The notes: generated by a model from the letters alone, not told the origin. A DNA stretch of 64,000 bases from Plazaster borealis (GCA_021014325.1 JAJGQC010000519.1:124001-188000); one strand, 5' to 3'. Positions 1-10,648 are shown, counted from the stretch's first letter. Numbers and translations are program-made.

Positions 1-27
1 TATGTTATTCGGGCAACAGCCTGAACA

Positions 28-3000
28 TCATACAGATGATGTGCCTTGATGATGCGCCTTGAACACCCAGCAGGGTGGATATGTGCGCATTACAAGTCTT
101 ATTATTATTATTATTATTAGATGGATACTACGCAACCTTCGGAACCTGCCCTTAAGGTGTCCTATGGACCGCTCAACCACCTGTCGCACTGAACAAACTT
201 TCCGGTTGAATCTTCTTTGTTGTTCAGTGAGGCGGCCATTGTCTTTGAAGGGGGTGATGAGCCAGTTTTTCACTGGGTATGCGGTATCGCCGATGAGGAA
301 TTTTCCTTGTGGAAATAGTTGCTCAGCTTCATCTGTTAGCGAACTATTTCTAAACACTCTGGCGTCATGTGTACAGCCTGGCCATCCAGTGTATGCATGC
401 AGAATTAACATGTTGTTGTCAACAATCACCTAGGCACACACGGTAACATAGAGATACTGTAAGTTTAATGTGGGCCCAATGTAAGGGCTCTGCTAGTCAC
501 AGAATTATGTTCTTGCAGGCACCAATCTGTGCTTGCCACTCACTTACTTGCATACTCGTTCCAGTCTATGGTTACCAAAAAGCATCACACTTTCTTTGGC
601 CAATTTTAAACAAAGAAAAAGAAACACAAACAATGCACAATTGAAAAAGTAGGAAAAGGCAAAACCAAAGTTGAAAAGTGGCTATCCTTTCAATAATGCT
701 TGAGTGAATTGTTTAGTAATATTCAATGGTATAAGTAGCTACATGTATTCATGCACTTACTTGGAGCACTAGTGATGGATATCCTTTACGGTTTATATAG
801 TCTTGATCCCCTTTAGGACAGAAAGGCAGTCTAATGTGGGTTCCATCTATGAACCCTACAGCACCAGGAATGCCACATGCCTCCTCCACTGCATCAGACA
901 CCAGCTGTTGACGTTGAGCATTGGGCCACTGAATTACCTAGAATACCATTCAGGCAAAATGGAACAAAACACTTTGAACAGTGCATGATATGATATTCTG
1001 GGACTTTGTGTAATGGGGTTCAATGTTGGTAAAAGATTTTACAACAGCTAAACTTTTTAGATAAAGGATGGAATTTTAAAAGCTGGTACTGAAGTAATCT
1101 TACGTTATGCACATTTAAAAACCTCAAAAACAGTGAAGGATTCTTAATAGAGAAATGATTAACTTTAACCTTTATATGTTAAATTTGCATCAGGGATAAA
1201 AATATTAACTTTGGTTTTACCCTTACACCGATGTGTGTAAGCACTGTTTACTCAGTACTTTCCCGAGTCCTTTGAAAAAGAATCACAGGTATATTACTCT
1301 GGTGGGATTTGAACACTTGACCTCTGCCATTCTAGAGCAGTGTCGTACCACTAGACCACTGTGATTGCCCGCTAGCTAGAGGCAGTTCGAATCTTATGTT
1401 TTAGCAGCGGGTACCACAAAGATAATAGATGTTAAATTTGCATCGAGGATAAAAACTCAGGAAAGGACTCAGTATACAGTGCTTGCACACATCGGTGTAA
1501 GGGTAAAACCAAAAATTTAATAACTTATTACCTGAAACAAATTAAGTTAATGCATTCTATTATTTATGAATTTAAGAAGTGTTGTTTATTCGTGTGAAAA
1601 ATGTTCTAGCTTATTCAGGTATTTAAGAAGTGTTGTGGAATTGCTCAAAAGTGTTCTATTCTATTTTGAATATACATATATTGGTATTTATATGACATTC
1701 ATTTAATTTATTATTGTTATTATTACAATATGTAAGCAGGCCTGGAATTACACGAAGGCCACGGAGGCCATGGCCTCCGTTGTGGCCTCCGTTGCCCTGG
1801 TCTTGGCCTTGGTGCCCTTCAAAAGTTTCCCATTGACTTTAAGAATTTCCAATAGAAGTGCACTTTGCAAAATGAAATGGCCTTGCCCTTTCAACATGTT
1901 CATAGATGAAACTCCAGGCCTGTATAAGGTAAAAGAAATTGACCCATTTATATACATGTACATGTAGATAGTTAGTAATGTATAAGTGAATGTTGTTTAT
2001 AAAACTTGTGGAAATTTTTTAAAGTGTTAATATCCAAATTTGAATATGTATTATAGATTATATTTATTTATTTAATATGTATTAGTTCTTATTACAACAA
2101 GGTAACATATAGGACTGTGTTAAATTGACCCACAAAGGTATGCATATATATATATAGTTAGTATTAGCGCAGGAAAGTGTCAAACATCAAGGGGTTGGCC
2201 TTTAAAAGGATAAATTACTCAAACATACTGAGCAATAAATACTAGGCATCATATTATGGCATTGACATTGTAAATAGCCTTAAAGAAAATCCCAAAGAAA
2301 ATGAAAACTTTGGGGCACTGGATAATATTTATATTTACATGGGACATGTGAGTGCAGAACACCTTCATGGTTTTGTAGATTATTGCATGGGTTGTGGACT
2401 TGGAAATTCCAAAGGTTTGTGCAATCTCCCTCATCGACTCCTGGTTACTCATGTACCAAAGAAATACCAGGAGCTGTTTCCGGTGCTCAATTTTTCCTTC
2501 ACCACCTTGATGGTGTGAGGTCAAATGAGGAGAAATCTGTAAGTGTATTTCTTCAAAAGCTTCTCTTGTCAATCGGTAATGGTACCTGAAGTCATCTAAA
2601 TTGTAGCTGGGTACGACGACTTCAGCATATCCTGTAATATGTATATAAGATGTAAATTGTCGTAAATCGGTTCAAATGTTATATACTTCCATAATGACAA
2701 GGGTCTTTACATTAATTTTAAAGGCACTGGACACTATTGGCAATTACTCAAAATAATTGTTAGCATAAAAACTTACTTGGTAATGAGCAATGGGGAGCTT
2801 TTGCTAGTAGAAAACATTGTGAGAAACAGCTCCCTCTGAAGTAAAGAGGTAAATTCTCACTCAAATATTAAAAGGCTTCAGGTCTAAAGTCTATTAATAT
2901 TTTTGTAGGCATCTGAAAGCACACACGTTTGTGCAACAATTGTGTTTTTCTGTCATCATTCTCTTGCAACTTTGATCACCAATTCAGTCCAATTTATTAC

Positions 3001-5353
3001 AGATTTGTTATTTTATGCATATGTTGGGATACACCAAGTGAGAAAATTGGTTTTTGACATTTACCAAATTTGTCCAGTGCCTTTAATATTTGGGGTTACC
3101 AGATTTAGCTTTGTGAGTCAACCCCAACAGGCATGGTCATCAAAGTCCGACATATAATTTCATATTATCCTTTTTACATTGCTTTTATTCAACTCACACT
3201 TGTAATGATTTGTGGTCAAATGGAGACAATTTGACCAGAGTGGGATTTGAATGCTTTATCAACTTAGCTATCTAGCCCTATGTGGGCGCCGGTCTCTCAA
3301 CTTGTTTAGGGTGATCCCCTGGCTGCTGCTTCCCAGGGCCCAATTTCATGAAACCTGTGAGCACAAAAACTTGCTAAGCAGTACAAAAAAACGTGTTTTT
3401 TTTTACCAGGTCATTTCATGCTTAAAGGAACGTTACAGAACTGGTAATTAAAATGTTCTTTAAGATTACAGATTTACATAAAACTTACACAGTCTAATGA
3501 TGATGATAGCAGAAAACATCCCTAGAAATATTTCTGTCTGAAATGCCATATTAGATGAGAAATAAATGAAACTAATTTCCGATTGGAGTTTATCGCTCAT
3601 GAGCGTTTTATTCATGCATTGTATAACACATGCAAATGTGTAATCGGTTTTTCACTATTTTCTCGTGACCCAGATGGCCGATCGATCTCAAACTTCTACA
3701 GGTTTGTCAGTTTATGTATATGATGGATTATATAAAGTGCTTGACTGTTTTGTTAGCAAAAACCAATTCTGTAATGTTCCTTTAACCAAGAAACTTGCAC
3801 AGCAGAATTTTCTGCTTAACAGCTTTATGAAACTGGGCCCCGGTTGTATTGTAAACTTGGATGTGATCCCTGGCTACAAGGCAGGTAACGGTTGTTTGGC
3901 TTCTGACTGGCACCTCTGAACAAAGATATTGACTATTTAATAGGGAGACCTGCTAGATGGCCCAGTGTGTAGAGTGCTGGCACGTTTATCCGGAAGTTGT
4001 TGGTTCAAATCCCGCTCTAGTCAATGTGTTATTCCCTACACATTTACCTGGTATGTTTCCCTTGTGGTTTTTTATATCAAAGTTATAGTGTTCACTATAC
4101 GTTGGATTAATTGTTCGCAGTACATGTACTGCATATTGTGTTCTCTAAACTGCTCTATGTATGTGATTCTGATTGTATCCATCAATTTTGTTGCCCTTTT
4201 ACCAATACATAATACATGTACAGTAGGCCTACATGTACAATGTTTTAAATGTTGTGGTTTGCAAGTGCATATACAATCACTTATGGTATACACAATCACT
4301 TAGGTATATACAATAACTTATGCTGTTTATTGATAAATGACAATATTATATATAGTAGTAAAATTTAATATTCATTTTATGACAACAATGTAGTAATATA
4401 TGAGAACATTTTATAGTAATAAAATTTAATATTCATTAATGGCAACATACCTTTGTGCTTTACTTGTGAAAGTATATTTTGTATTTTTTGTATTTTCTAA
4501 TTGTTTTATCAGTGAAATTCCCTCAAGCTATACTCTGCGCAAATGACCACATGGTTCAATATAGGGTAGTGCTTGTTTTATCTCCCCTCTCCCACCCCAT
4601 CCCTCAACTTCGGTGGATTCCTATAGTCCTAAGTCACTTGGTTCAAAAGTCTGAGTCATTAGTTACTCACTGCCCTGGATTCTTAAATGACTATTGTTGA
4701 CACTTGACATTATTATTTATATTGACAATGAAGTACATTTACTTTAATACCATATGAATTGGCAATGTGTTCCTTAATACGACAACGTAGAAGAAGCCTA
4801 CATAACCATAGACTCTATGATAGAGTATGGAAGAAGTCACTGTCGTATAGTATAAGGTGGATCCGGGGATCTGGAGGGTAGTTTTAACTTACAAGAAATC
4901 CCAACACTAACACCTTTTAACTTTCACTTTTTCCACAAAGAATGACGAATTTGGTCGCATTTCATTTGGGTTTTAGTTTTTTGCCAGGGCATATGGTATT
5001 ACAAGCTGACACTCGTAGCCCCTAAATGCTCCGAGTCTGACTATTTTAGTTTAGTACGGACGATCCCCAAAACTCGAGTTATTAATTTAGTTTACCCAAT
5101 AAACTCACGACGACGACTGATTCAGAATTTAAGACTTGTTTTATAATTTAATTTTATAATTTAGTTTTATCGTTAACTCTGTTTTAAATAGCTTGCCATG
5201 AATTTTAGGTACTTCTCTCCTGCTACTGCTAGTGATACATGTCGACATGACAATACCGAGGTGTTTTACATAATTGTGGGCGTCAACATTTTCGTCGGTG
5301 TCATTTAATAATTCAAAAAAAGTAAACATTGCCGCCGCCGTGGACGTCGCCAT
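28..5353 (-). CDS. HARBI1-like nuclease (PIF/Harbinger transposase), four exons
   Basis: Seen: exons at 5353-5197, 2631-2339, 937-761 and 429-28 join in one frame to about 342 codons, close to the usual length of HARBI1-family proteins (about 350 aa). Exon 2 holds the helix-turn-helix (IAQTFGISKSTTHAII). Exon 3 holds the first catalytic Asp in GFIDGTHIRL. Exon 4 holds HDARVFRN, GDTAYP and the Glu motif VRQVVERSIGHLKGRF. Splice sites are GTAAAT and GTAAGT donors with TAG or CAG acceptors; the first intron appears to use a GC donor (GCAAGC after the HG codons). ATG 5353 is chosen because its context, AACATGGCG, is strong and no ATG lies just upstream in frame. Family knowledge: DDE nuclease that works with a Myb/SANT-like partner protein. 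Odd: after HLKGRF the normal C-terminal sequence is replaced by an isoleucine run encoded by an ATT microsatellite. It may be an active transposase, a recent relic or a domesticated gene. Confidence 0.8.
98..119. repeat. (ATT)n microsatellite inside exon 4 of the HARBI1-like gene
   Basis: About seven ATT/TTA triplets. Read on the minus strand they encode an isoleucine run directly after the conserved SIGHLKGRF segment, so the repeat alters the C-terminus of the nuclease without breaking the frame. Confidence 0.85.
1211..1513. repeat. Foldback element with a tRNA-like core
   Basis: The segments near 1211-1250 and 1475-1513 are inverted copies of each other (about 38 bp with one mismatch, including TTACACCGATGTGTG). 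Weaker pairing continues inward to about 1275 and 1450. Between them, on the minus strand at about 1295-1370, lies a tRNA-like segment with an A-box-like GTGGTCTAGTGGTACGACAC and a B-box-like GTTCAAATCCC. The acceptor stem does not pair, so this is not a functional tRNA gene. It lies in intron 2 of the HARBI1-like gene. Confidence 0.65.
1737..1922. repeat. Short interspersed element with 10-bp inverted ends
   Basis: Begins CAGGCCTGGA and ends with its reverse complement TCCAGGCCTG. Inside are tandem GGCCTCCGTT motifs and a short open frame with no protein character. Non-autonomous, class not determined. Confidence 0.5.
2722..3082. mobile_element. TTAA-flanked foldback MITE, copy 1
   Basis: Inverted ends AGGCACTGGACACTATTGGC and its near reverse complement before 3082, with TTAA directly outside both ends (2718-2721 and 3083-3086). 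Same family as 23862-24145, 41676-42053, 53392-53660 (truncated) and 54834-55190. Non-coding. TTAA flanks suggest mobilisation by a piggyBac-like transposase, which is inference. Confidence 0.75.
3225..3300 (-). repeat. tRNA-derived SINE fragment
   Basis: On the minus strand a B-box-like ATTCAAATCCCACTCTGGTCA follows an A-box-like GGGCTAGATAGCTAAGTTG at tRNA-like spacing. There is no closed cloverleaf. It has the same general plan as 3946-4030. Confidence 0.4.
3334..3842. mobile_element. hAT-like MITE with a nested second MITE
   Basis: Left end CAGGGCCCAATTTCATGAAA, right end a degraded match of its reverse complement (TTTATGAAACTGGGCCCC). The CAGGG..CCCTG style of terminus is typical of hAT non-autonomous elements. 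No clear 8-bp duplication is left. The element is interrupted at 3426-3781. Related copies lie at 12000-12178 and 21302-21583. Confidence 0.55.
3426..3781. mobile_element. TTAA-flanked MITE of a second family, nested in the hAT-like MITE
   Basis: Ends AGGAACGTTACAGAACTGGT on the left and the near reverse complement ACCAATTCTGTAATGTTCCT on the right. TTAA lies immediately outside both ends (3422-3425 and 3782-3785). It sits inside the CAGGG..CCC element, so it inserted later. Confidence 0.7.
3946..4030 (+). repeat. tRNA-derived SINE fragment
   Basis: tRNA-like segment with A-box-like TGGCCCAGTGTGTAGAGTG and B-box GGTTCAAATCCC at about the right spacing. The acceptor stem does not pair well, so this is a SINE head rather than a tRNA gene. 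Confidence 0.5.
4031..5190. other. Non-coding stretch in intron 1 of the HARBI1-like gene
   Basis: AT-rich. Open frames here (for example near 4072-4303) are short, hydrophobic and low-complexity and look like chance. I see nothing assignable. Confidence 0.6.
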
Positions 5354-5404
5354 GTTGAATGGTTGACTGGACTTCCAAATGAGTCGTTCGCGTGAGTACG
5401 TCAC

Positions 5405-5416
5405 TGCGCATGTGCG
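5405..5416. promoter_or_regulatory. NRF1-like palindromic site in a putative promoter
   Basis: TGCGCATGTGCG resembles the GCGCATGCGC palindrome bound by NRF1. It lies about 50 bp upstream of the ATG of the HARBI1-like gene (5353, minus strand) in a locally CpG-rich stretch (about 5330-5600). Function is inferred from motif and position only. Confidence 0.35.
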
Positions 5417-6690
5417 TTGCTAGTCTGTGGTCGACAGCGGGTCGACTGAATGTGTGCACTCGAACTTGCTCTTGGATGCTGCCAAATTAAGCACTGATCG
5501 CTTCGGCGGGAACTTTCAAGGTTAATTATCTAATCGCTGCACGCGCGCGCGCGTGCAGCCCCTGGATTCCCAGGTTCGCACACGATCTATAAAGAGATCA
5601 CACTGACCCACCAGTTCCAACTTCGCGGGCAAGGCGCCCTCAGTGGACGAGCTCGTCACAGTATTTATTAGTAACAATTATATTTATTAAATTTACTATA
5701 TTTATTATATTTATTATACTATGTTTATGATATTTATGATGCTTATTCTATTTATAGGTCATCGTGAAATGGATTATAAATAAAAGAGTATAGTGTTACT
5801 TATGCTTTTGTCTGAACTTGTGATAATTAAAACCAATTGCCAGACCTGAACGAGATTGGGATGGGGTCCTTGAATATGAAAGTGGGGGGGGGGGGGGCTC
5901 ATCCAGGAGGGGGTTGGGTTAGAGAGGAGAAACCTGCCCCCGATTGTTATTTTTATTTGTTTACTTATTTATTTATTCATATTTAGGGTTGAGGAAAATA
6001 ATAAACGACAAACGTCAGAAAGGGGTCTGGCATAAGCTTTGAAAAGTAAAGTAATGGAGCGTGAAAAAGCCCTAGTTTAGCATTTATTTGGAAATGAACA
6101 AATCATAATTTTGATAAAGCCCCCCCCCCCCACCTCAATGTAAACACCTCCAACTGGTGACCTCCCAGTAGCCCTCTTTTGACTGTACTTAAACTTTTTT
6201 GACAAGTAATCTAAATGTAACACAAACAAATGTTACAAAGGTGTGTGCCAAACAGAGAGCTGTGTGTGCAACCGGAAAAAATAATACGAATGTATTACAT
6301 TATGCCTAGTACTACAACTACAAGAGATTGTTTATTTTGATAGGCGTTTTTACACGTAAACGTTACATTGGTTTGGAGTAAGTTAGTACTAGCCTGCATG
6401 CAATAGGGGAGCCTACCACATTTTTACCAAGGGATACTGAACCGTGGAATATTGACTCTTCAGTGTTATTGAAAGGTGAGTGAAGTTAGGAACTCTCAGT
6501 CTTTTAAAATGAATCGACAGTTGCAGACGTTTAGTCCAACTGGGCCCCATCCATTAAGGCCTAGCCCACCAACCATGGGCCCACCTAGAAACTCGCACTG
6601 TTGCTTGCAATGATTAATAAATAATTATGTCTAGTTATGGCGCTGTTGTTTTAAAAGTAGGCCTGAGAGTCTAAGACTGACATGACTGAG
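5417..6690. other. Gene-free stretch between two HARBI1-like loci
   Basis: Contains a CpG-rich patch with a CGCGCG run near 5540-5560, AT-rich simple sequence near 5660-5760 and 5940-5980, a G run at 5884-5897 and a C run near 6120-6131. I found no catalytic exons that would continue the HARBI1-like exon ending at 6699. Confidence 0.55.
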
Positions 6691-7111
6691 TTTCTTACCA
6701 GCAACTTTGAAAAACCCCTGCTTCAGTGTGTGCAAGGTTCCTTGGTCTTGGGGGTTCGGGAACTGAATATTAAGAACCCTGTTGATTGCTTTGACGCTGC
6801 GATCTATTGATCGCCATGCCGTCGGGGGACTAACCATAGGGCAAGTGTCCCCGACAACAATGGCGAAAGTTCCGGAGGATAAATATCGCAGCGTCAAACA
6901 CACTTGAAGAAGCGGTGGTAAGGCGTGGCTGTGCTCGGTTGGGTGCTCCAATTCACCCGACAACATATCTGTCAATCGTAAAATAGTTTGCGGCCGAAAT
7001 CTATAGCGAGCCCAAACTTGACTAGGGGTAACTATTTCCAGGGGATTTTCCCTGTCGCGAAAAATCCGTCGCTGTCTCCCCACAGGATAGTTGCGTTCAC
7101 GACCGGCGTTA

Positions 7112-7135
7112 GGGTACAGGTGGGTATATTCGACA
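7112..7135 (+). repeat. Left TIR of the pogo-type element
   Basis: Starts GGGTACAGGTGGGTATATTC and ends GACA. Matches the reverse complement of 11921-11944 at 23 of 24 positions. Confidence 0.9.
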
Positions 7136-7299
7136 GGTTAAGAGTCAACCTTGTTTTTCTATTATGAAAAAAATATATATAATGCTCATTTCACATTAAC
7201 GAATGTATTATCTCTTTACCTTTCCTTTAGTGGACAGTAACACTGGTCAAAATCCAAAACAAAGTGACCTTTGACCCCTTGTCCGAAGTCATATTTGGA

Positions 7300-7660
7300 T
7301 GCAGAATTCGACAGTCAATTTCAGAATTCGACATGCGCAGCAGATGAATGCGACACCCATGCCATTACGCACAACAGAATTCGACATGCGCAGCAGATGA
7401 ATTCGACCCCCATGCCATTACCCCATTGTTGGTTTCGTTTTGCCCTTTTGTGTAAACACTTACAGCTTATTTTTATCAATGACAGCTTACAGATAATGTG
7501 GGGTGCTACATTATAAAGATAGGGGTGGTCGAATGCAAATTAAAGGAAATGAATTGATTGTGACTGCGTCTGTTTATTATTTGTTATCAATGACAGACAG
7601 CAAACAGGTGGAATGTGGGGCGCTACATTTTAAAGATGGGAGTGGACTAATGCAAATTTA
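7300..7660. repeat. Left subterminal repeats of the pogo-type element
   Basis: Two copies of a GAATTCGACATGCGCAGCAG segment (about 7324 and 7377) and further GAATTCGAC words repeat the ATTCGAC part of the TIR. A second pair of direct repeats around TGTGGGGYGCTACATT lies near 7497 and 7615. These may be transposase-binding sites; that is inference. Confidence 0.55.
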
Positions 7661-8081
7661 AGGAAAGGGGCTCATTCATACATCGTTTTGGCCAAGTTTT
7701 GGATGACAAGTCATTACTTTTTTCCCACCGGATTTTGATTGTGTGTGTCTCAGAAAACGTTGCACAAAAAACAATATAGCAAATCGTGAACGACATTAAA
7801 AAGAACACGGAAACAATTTTGTTTTTCAAGAATCATTCTGAAAGCATGAATGTATTGAAGTACCAATCAGTGTACAGAAGAAGAAAAAACAAGTTGGGTT
7901 GGCTTATCATTTGATGCATCATATAATTCAACATTTTAAAGAGTTCGAGGAGTGACAACTCTTTATAAAGTTAACAAGTAAAAGTGTTGAATTAACAAGT
8001 AAAGTTTTGAATTAACACAAGGATGGACTTGACTTTGTGTTCGTTTAATGTTTTTACCAACAGTAAACACATGGTAATTGG

Positions 8082-8232
8082 TAATTCAATTCAATTCAAT
8101 TTTTTTAAAATCTTGATTGTATCCCATAGGCTAAACAAAATTCAAAAGCACACAGTGTATGCTTTTGAATTTTGTTTAGCCTATGGGATATAATCAAGAT
8201 TAAAAAAAATTTTGAATTGAATTGAATTGAAT
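8082..8232. repeat. Long hairpin (about 69-bp arms, 9-nt loop)
   Basis: Arm 8082-8150 pairs with 8160-8232. The core, around CCCATAGGCTAAACAAAATT, is perfect and only a few positions differ further out. Both arms run into ATTCA/GAATT pentanucleotide repeats. It lies downstream of the transposase stop codon inside the pogo-type element. Confidence 0.8.
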
Positions 8233-8250
8233 TATTTGAATTGAATTGAT

Positions 8251-8540
8251 AATTCTCATTTCATCCTCCTCCATGCTTCATGTAAAATTAAAATTTCAAA
8301 GAGAACATCAACTGAGAGTGGACGGAAACAGTCAAGAGTTGAGTTGAGTTGAGTTGAGTTGAGTTGAGTGAATTGAATTGAATTGAATTGAATTATTTTG
8401 AATTGAATTGAAAATTCTCATTTCATCCTCCTCCATGCTTTATGTAAAATTAAAATTTCAAAGAGAACATCAACTGAGAGTGGACGGAAACAGTCAAGAG
8501 TTGAGTTGAGTTGAGTTGAGTTGAGTTGAGTTGAGTTGAG
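8251..8540. repeat. Tandem duplication ending in (GAGTT)n microsatellites
   Basis: The roughly 120-bp unit starting AATTCTCATTTCATCCTCC at 8251 recurs at 8413 (period 162) almost unchanged. Each copy ends in an array of GAGTT, and the copies are separated by (AATTG)n. Confidence 0.8.
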
Positions 8541-8575
8541 TGATTGTTTCAGTGACCAGCAGGTTGGGTGATTGG

Positions 8576-10648
8576 CTACAAGCAGTAGTCACATAGGTAG
8601 TCGAGGTCTTCAACTTCATCGGCAGACATCTTATCCATGCCTTCGATACCGGTACACTCCACACATTTGTGGTACCACCTGTCGCAGCCATCGCAGCCGA
8701 TCCATTTTTCGGGCTTGTTGTTGTACGGCATACCGCAGGCACTGCACTCGTCTTGATTTAGTAGGTCGTCTTCGTCGTCGTCTTTGTTGTTATCACGGCT
8801 AGCTTTCACGCCTTTCTTAAGTTTCTTGGCCTGTTGTTTTCTCTCCCTTTCCTTCCTTTTCTGTTGCCGTCGTTCTTCTTCGTCTGTTTTCTTCTTCTCC
8901 TTTTCGCGGAGGTAGGCGATAAAACTTGAACCCGAAACAGCTTTGGGAACTTGGTCGTGTTGGTTAGTGCGGCTGGGCGCTTTCCCCTTGGGATGAACGG
9001 GGTACCTCAGGTACTTATCAAAGACTGCAGACGTGGTAGTGGCGCCGCGTTGTGTTGCCGCCGAAGAATGGATCTGGACCGGGGGACTGGATCTGGAGGG
9101 AACTGGATCCAGATCGGGGACTGGATCTTGAGGGGCTGCAGTGATGGTCTCGGTAGATTCAATCAGCTTGTTCCATGCTGTATACAACTCGTCGCCCTCC
9201 AAGTTGTAACCTTCCGCTCGTCGCCTGACGAATAGCTGCCTTTTCCCTGGAGAAATTACCCGTTCTAGGGCTTCGAGTGCCGCTTGTGCGGAGGAGGCGG
9301 CGTGTTCCTTTGATGGTGCGGAGGGCTGTGTGATTTCTTTCTGGGGGAGATGGATTTGAGGTTGGGGTGCTCGGTTGCTTGGCGAGGCTGCCGGGGTGTG
9401 GGAAACACTTGATGGCTGCAGCTTGCTTATGTCGACGGCTTGCCGATTCAAGGGGAAGAGCCCACATTTCCTGAAACCATTAATGGCACTGGTCGCTATG
9501 GCTGATGATCTCCATGAAATATTGAAGACCGCCGCAAAAGTCTTCTTTGTCACTTGGGCTCCAGGGTTGTCCGTCTGGTACTGGCGGACGCAGTCAAACC
9601 ACTCCTTCTTCAGCGACCGGAACACGGCTACATCCAGGGGTTGGATCAGATGGGTGGAATGGGATGGGAGGCAATAGAGGATGATGTCATTATCTCTGCA
9701 AAACATAGCCGTCTGCAGGTTTACGTGAGTGCTGTGTCCATCGACGAAGAGAACTACAGGGAGATGAATTAATCTTGACTTTACAGTTGGAAGGAACTGA
9801 TTTGCGACCCATTCATAAAACACTTCAGAATCGATCCAACCATTGGAACTTCTTCCAAAGAAAGTGTCCTCGGGTGCTCCTGCCACTGGATTGTAGTTAA
9901 ACCTAACCCCGGGAAATATCATCATTGGCGGAAGATAGAAGCCTGCTGCGTTGGCACACGCCATAACAGTTATCTGAGTTTTATCAGACGAAGTCTGTTG
10001 ATATACGTCTTTAGCTCCACGGGGGGCCAACACCTTTTCCGTCTTCCCCGCGAGTGGAAACCCGCTTTCATCTGCATTGAAGATTCTCTCAGGATTGTTG
10101 AAGATGCTGAGGTTGCCGCCGTCAACTTCGCCACCCCTGAAGTAGCCTTCCATTTCATCAAACCATCCGTATATCTTTTCTGTCGTCACACAAGCTCGTT
10201 CTCTGCCCAGGGCCTCAGGCACTCTTATCGAAATTTCTCGATGACGTCGGAGAAAACTTCTCACCCACTCCTTCCCTGGCGTGTTGTTCTTGAAGGGGTT
10301 GCTACGTCCGTCTTCATCAATGAACTTCTTGACAACCAGTACGAGCTCTTTCCTGGTACGGCCATAACCAATTTTGGCCATTTGGACGACCCAGTCGGCC
10401 AGTTGTTGCTCCTCCTCCGTCGTGAGTATGGGCTTGGGTCCTTGGGTGGTGTGAAGAGGTGTTCTATTGTGAACTTTGTCCATGAGTGTGGTTCTTGGAA
10501 TCTCGAAGACCCGGCTTGCTTTATTCACGGACATTTCATTATTTGTGATGGAGTTGTAAGCCCGTTGGAGGGTCTCCGCAGAGTATGGCTTGTAAGAGGC
10601 ACGCTTTTGGCGTACGGCTTTTGGCGTGGCTTTCTTTGCACGAAGCAT
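8576..10648 (-). CDS. pogo-type DD35D transposase with C-terminal PHD-type finger, 690 aa
   Basis: Uninterrupted. Residues about 20-60 are a pipsqueak-type helix-turn-helix (YSAETLQRAYNSI..ASRVFEIPRTTL). About 70-150 is a CENP-B-like second DNA-binding part. The DDE domain has Asp193 (NADESGF), Asp303 (VLFVDGHSTH) and Asp339 (HLIQPLDVAVF), giving D-D35-D. After a Pro/Ser-rich linker and a Lys/Glu-rich, probably nuclear-localising stretch (about 590-640), the last 45 residues hold a Cys-rich finger: CSAC, CDGCDRWYHKC and CDYC, as in PHD domains, though the H-K-C spacing differs from the usual H-x2-C. Role: cut-and-paste transposition. The PHD-type finger could bind histone tails and bias targeting, which is inference. 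The ATG at 10648 is the first Met of the frame and lies one base from the boundary of an upstream duplication. Confidence 0.92.
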   Translation of the reverse strand: MLRAKKATPKAVRQKRASYKPYSAETLQRAYNSITNNEMSVNKASRVFEIPRTTLMDKVHNRTPLHTTQGPKPILTTEEEQQLADWVVQMAKIGYGRTRKELVLVVKKFIDEDGRSNPFKNNTPGKEWVRSFLRRHREISIRVPEALGRERACVTTEKIYGWFDEMEGYFRGGEVDGGNLSIFNNPERIFNADESGFPLAGKTEKVLAPRGAKDVYQQTSSDKTQITVMACANAAGFYLPPMMIFPGVRFNYNPVAGAPEDTFFGRSSNGWIDSEVFYEWVANQFLPTVKSRLIHLPVVLFVDGHSTHVNLQTAMFCRDNDIILYCLPSHSTHLIQPLDVAVFRSLKKEWFDCVRQYQTDNPGAQVTKKTFAAVFNISWRSSAIATSAINGFRKCGLFPLNRQAVDISKLQPSSVSHTPAASPSNRAPQPQIHLPQKEITQPSAPSKEHAASSAQAALEALERVISPGKRQLFVRRRAEGYNLEGDELYTAWNKLIESTETITAAPQDPVPDLDPVPSRSSPPVQIHSSAATQRGATTTSAVFDKYLRYPVHPKGKAPSRTNQHDQVPKAVSGSSFIAYLREKEKKKTDEEERRQQKRKERERKQQAKKLKKGVKASRDNNKDDDEDDLLNQDECSACGMPYNNKPEKWIGCDGCDRWYHKCVECTGIEGMDKMSADEVEDLDYLCDYCL

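Noticed and set aside
1295..1370. Functional tRNA gene
   Set aside because: A and B boxes are recognisable but the acceptor stem does not pair; it lies inside a foldback repeat.
3946..4030. Functional tRNA gene
   Set aside because: Good B box but no complete cloverleaf; better explained as a SINE head.
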